Origin: JBAXEO01 sp964541375
GTDB taxonomy: Bacteria; Actinomycetota; Coriobacteriia; Anaerosomatales; JAAXUF01
Reading direction: 5' to 3'
Assembly: GCA_964541375.1 (NCBI GenBank)
Contig: CAZIPT010000056.1
Coordinates: forward strand, 1 to 15,607
DNA: 15,607 nt
The notes under the pieces were generated by a model. That model searched no databases, had not been told where the DNA came from, and saw nothing but the letters and a program-made list of their open reading frames with translations. Shown here in pieces: positions 14,585 to 15,607 of this stretch. Position numbers and translations under genes: made by a program. How positions within the stretch are numbered: the stretch's first letter is position 1; each line of letters opens with the position of its first letter.

Positions 14585-15607
14585 GTGGTCGACTCGTCCC
14601 GCCGCTTCAAGGTCGTCCTTGCGATGGCCATCATGTACGTGGTGTGGGGGACGACGTACCTCGCGATCAAGGTCGGACTCGACGCGGGTCTGCCGCCCAC
14701 ACTCTTCGCAGGCGTGCGGCAGATCCCGGCCGCCGCCCTGCTCTTCGGGATAGCCGCCTGGCGCGGCGCTCGCCTGCGCATCTCGCCAAGAGATCTGAGG
14801 ATCTCGGCCGTGGTCGGCATCCTGCTGATCGTGGGTGGTCAGTACTTCACGTTCCTCGCCGAGCAGAGCGTGCCGTCCGGTATCTCGGCACTCGTCGTCG
14901 CCCTGCTGCCGCTGTGGATCGCGCTCGCCGAGTCGGCCTTCCCCGACATGCAGCGGCCGGGCCGCTTGGGTTGGCTGGGACTCGCGATCGGCTTTTCCGG
15001 ACTCGGCATCCTTCTGGCGCCGCGATTGGTGGGGGTCTCGGCGGGCTCGGGGGAGCTTGCCGGAATCGGACTCCAGATCGTCGGAACGTGGCTCTGGGCG
15101 AGCGGCTCGATCTACAGCAAGCGCCATCCGGTCGAAGCCGACAACATGGTGATGACCGCATACGAGATGCTGGCAGCAGGCGCCGTGCTTCTCTGCCTGG
15201 GGACGTTCCTGGGTGAGTGGCCGAGATTCGTGCTCACCCCGAAATCGCTCGCCGCGCTCACCTACCTGGCGGTCGTTGGCAGCGCCATCGCGTTCACCGC
15301 GTTCACCTACGCGCTCCAGAATCTGCCCGCGAGCAAGGTGATGACCTACGCCTACGTCAACCCGGTGATAGCGGTCTTCGCGGGCGCGCTCGCGGGTCGG
15401 ATCGGTCTCGTGCCACCCGAACCCATCACCGCCACGACGCTCGCCGGCATGATCGTGATCGTCGGAGGTGTGGCGCTCGCGGTCAGCGCACCCCCCCCGC
15501 CCCCCCCAAAACCCCTCGGGGCCGGCCCGGGCCTCCGCGGGCGCGACGGGGGCAGCCCCCGGCGGGGCTTGAGCGGCGCCCCGACCGGGGCTTGTCCGCT
15601 TCCTGAC
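14585..15607 (+). CDS. EamA/DMT-family transporter, 3' end uncertain
   Basis: A drug/metabolite transporter superfamily permease with about ten helices in two EamA repeats, probably exporting amino acids or other small metabolites. The GTG at 14585 has GGAGG 5 bases upstream. Repeat 1 begins with VVWGTTYLAIKVG (19-31) and contains the PSGISALVVALLPLW region (97-111); repeat 2 spans about 160-302 and includes the family-typical YAYVNPVIAVFAG (255-267). Residue 302 ends the last helix (VIVGGVALAV), where such proteins usually finish. Past 15490 the frame stays open to the window end but enters a C/G homopolymer stretch encoding Pro/Gly/Arg-rich sequence unlike the rest. The real stop is probably near 15491-15520 and lost to sequence error or a contig end. 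Substrate is unknown; the YedA/RhtA-like branch is only a guess. Confidence 0.88.
   Translation, partial: MVDSSRRFKVVLAMAIMYVVWGTTYLAIKVGLDAGLPPTLFAGVRQIPAAALLFGIAAWRGARLRISPRDLRISAVVGILLIVGGQYFTFLAEQSVPSGISALVVALLPLWIALAESAFPDMQRPGRLGWLGLAIGFSGLGILLAPRLVGVSAGSGELAGIGLQIVGTWLWASGSIYSKRHPVEADNMVMTAYEMLAAGAVLLCLGTFLGEWPRFVLTPKSLAALTYLAVVGSAIAFTAFTYALQNLPASKVMTYAYVNPVIAVFAGALAGRIGLVPPEPITATTLAGMIVIVGGVALAVSAPPPPPPKPLGAGPGLRGRDGGSPRRGLSGAPTGACPLPD
15491..15607. other. Low-complexity C/G-rich contig-end sequence, probably artefactual
   Basis: Beginning with two runs of eight C split by one G (15491-15507), the last bases differ sharply from the rest: AAAA, CCCCTCGGGG, GGGGG-CAG-CCCCC (15548-15560) and CCCC-GACC-GGGG (15579-15590). 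The reading becomes Pro/Gly/Arg-rich right after the transporter's final helix. Long G runs on one strand are a known artefact of two-colour sequencing at read ends. A real GC-hairpin or G-quadruplex terminator region cannot be excluded. Confidence 0.55.

Noticed and set aside
14041..15216. Open frame of 391 codons on the plus strand
   Set aside because: It covers the NUDIX gene in antisense and the EamA gene in a wrong frame; the real plus-strand gene starts at 14585 and has membrane helices and a ribosome binding site.
15217..15606. Plus-strand open frame at the window end
   Set aside because: Out of frame with the EamA transporter, Arg/Pro-rich, and partly within the suspect homopolymer sequence.
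1..15607. tRNA, rRNA, CRISPR array, transposase or phage genes
   Set aside because: I looked for regularly spaced repeats, tRNA-like TTCGA arms in gaps and transposase motifs and found none; nearly all the sequence is accounted for by metabolic genes.

Overview
The window is a GC-rich, densely coded bacterial stretch with 16 supported protein genes and no RNA gene, CRISPR array or insertion sequence that I can see. Frequent GTG and TTG starts, strong GGAGG-type ribosome binding sites, a leaderless-looking gene, and a metH-metV-metF operon with a short MetH together suggest a Gram-positive high-GC lineage. An actinobacterium, perhaps Coriobacteriia-like and anaerobic, fits best. That placement is inference; no marker gene is present.

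Left part (1-5566), all on the minus strand: an exopolysaccharide module. In transcription order it holds a GT4 glycosyltransferase (TTG start at 5361), a phosphoglucomutase/phosphomannomutase, a second GT4 glycosyltransferase, a polyprenyl-phosphate sugar phosphotransferase that would start the glycan on the lipid carrier, and a membrane protein cut by the window start. The mutase would supply sugar-1-phosphate, the phosphotransferase would load the first sugar, and the GT4 enzymes would extend it.

Middle part (5567-9591): a minus-strand operon lpdA-ridA-lipA-polysaccharide deacetylase. It joins lipoic-acid chemistry (dihydrolipoamide dehydrogenase, lipoyl synthase) with an enamine/imine deaminase and a predicted lipoprotein carbohydrate deacetylase. 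A divergent orphan gene of 141 codons (9166-9591, plus strand) follows and converges on metF.

Right part (9611-14442), minus strand: NUDIX hydrolase, a small three-helix membrane protein, then metH-metV-metF joined by 4-base overlaps. MetF and its cysteine-rich partner MetV would make methyl-tetrahydrofolate. MetH would pass the methyl group to homocysteine. MetH has the homocysteine, pterin and cobalamin domains but no S-adenosylmethionine reactivation domain, so a separate reactivation factor is expected elsewhere.

Right edge (14443-15607): a divergent promoter region and a plus-strand EamA-family transporter. Its reading frame runs into about 115 bases of homopolymer-rich sequence that looks like a damaged contig end. 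I found no clear new defence or mobile system. The points most worth a second look are the short MetH with MetVF, the mixed lipoate/RidA/deacetylase operon, two orphan genes, and palindromes at gene starts.
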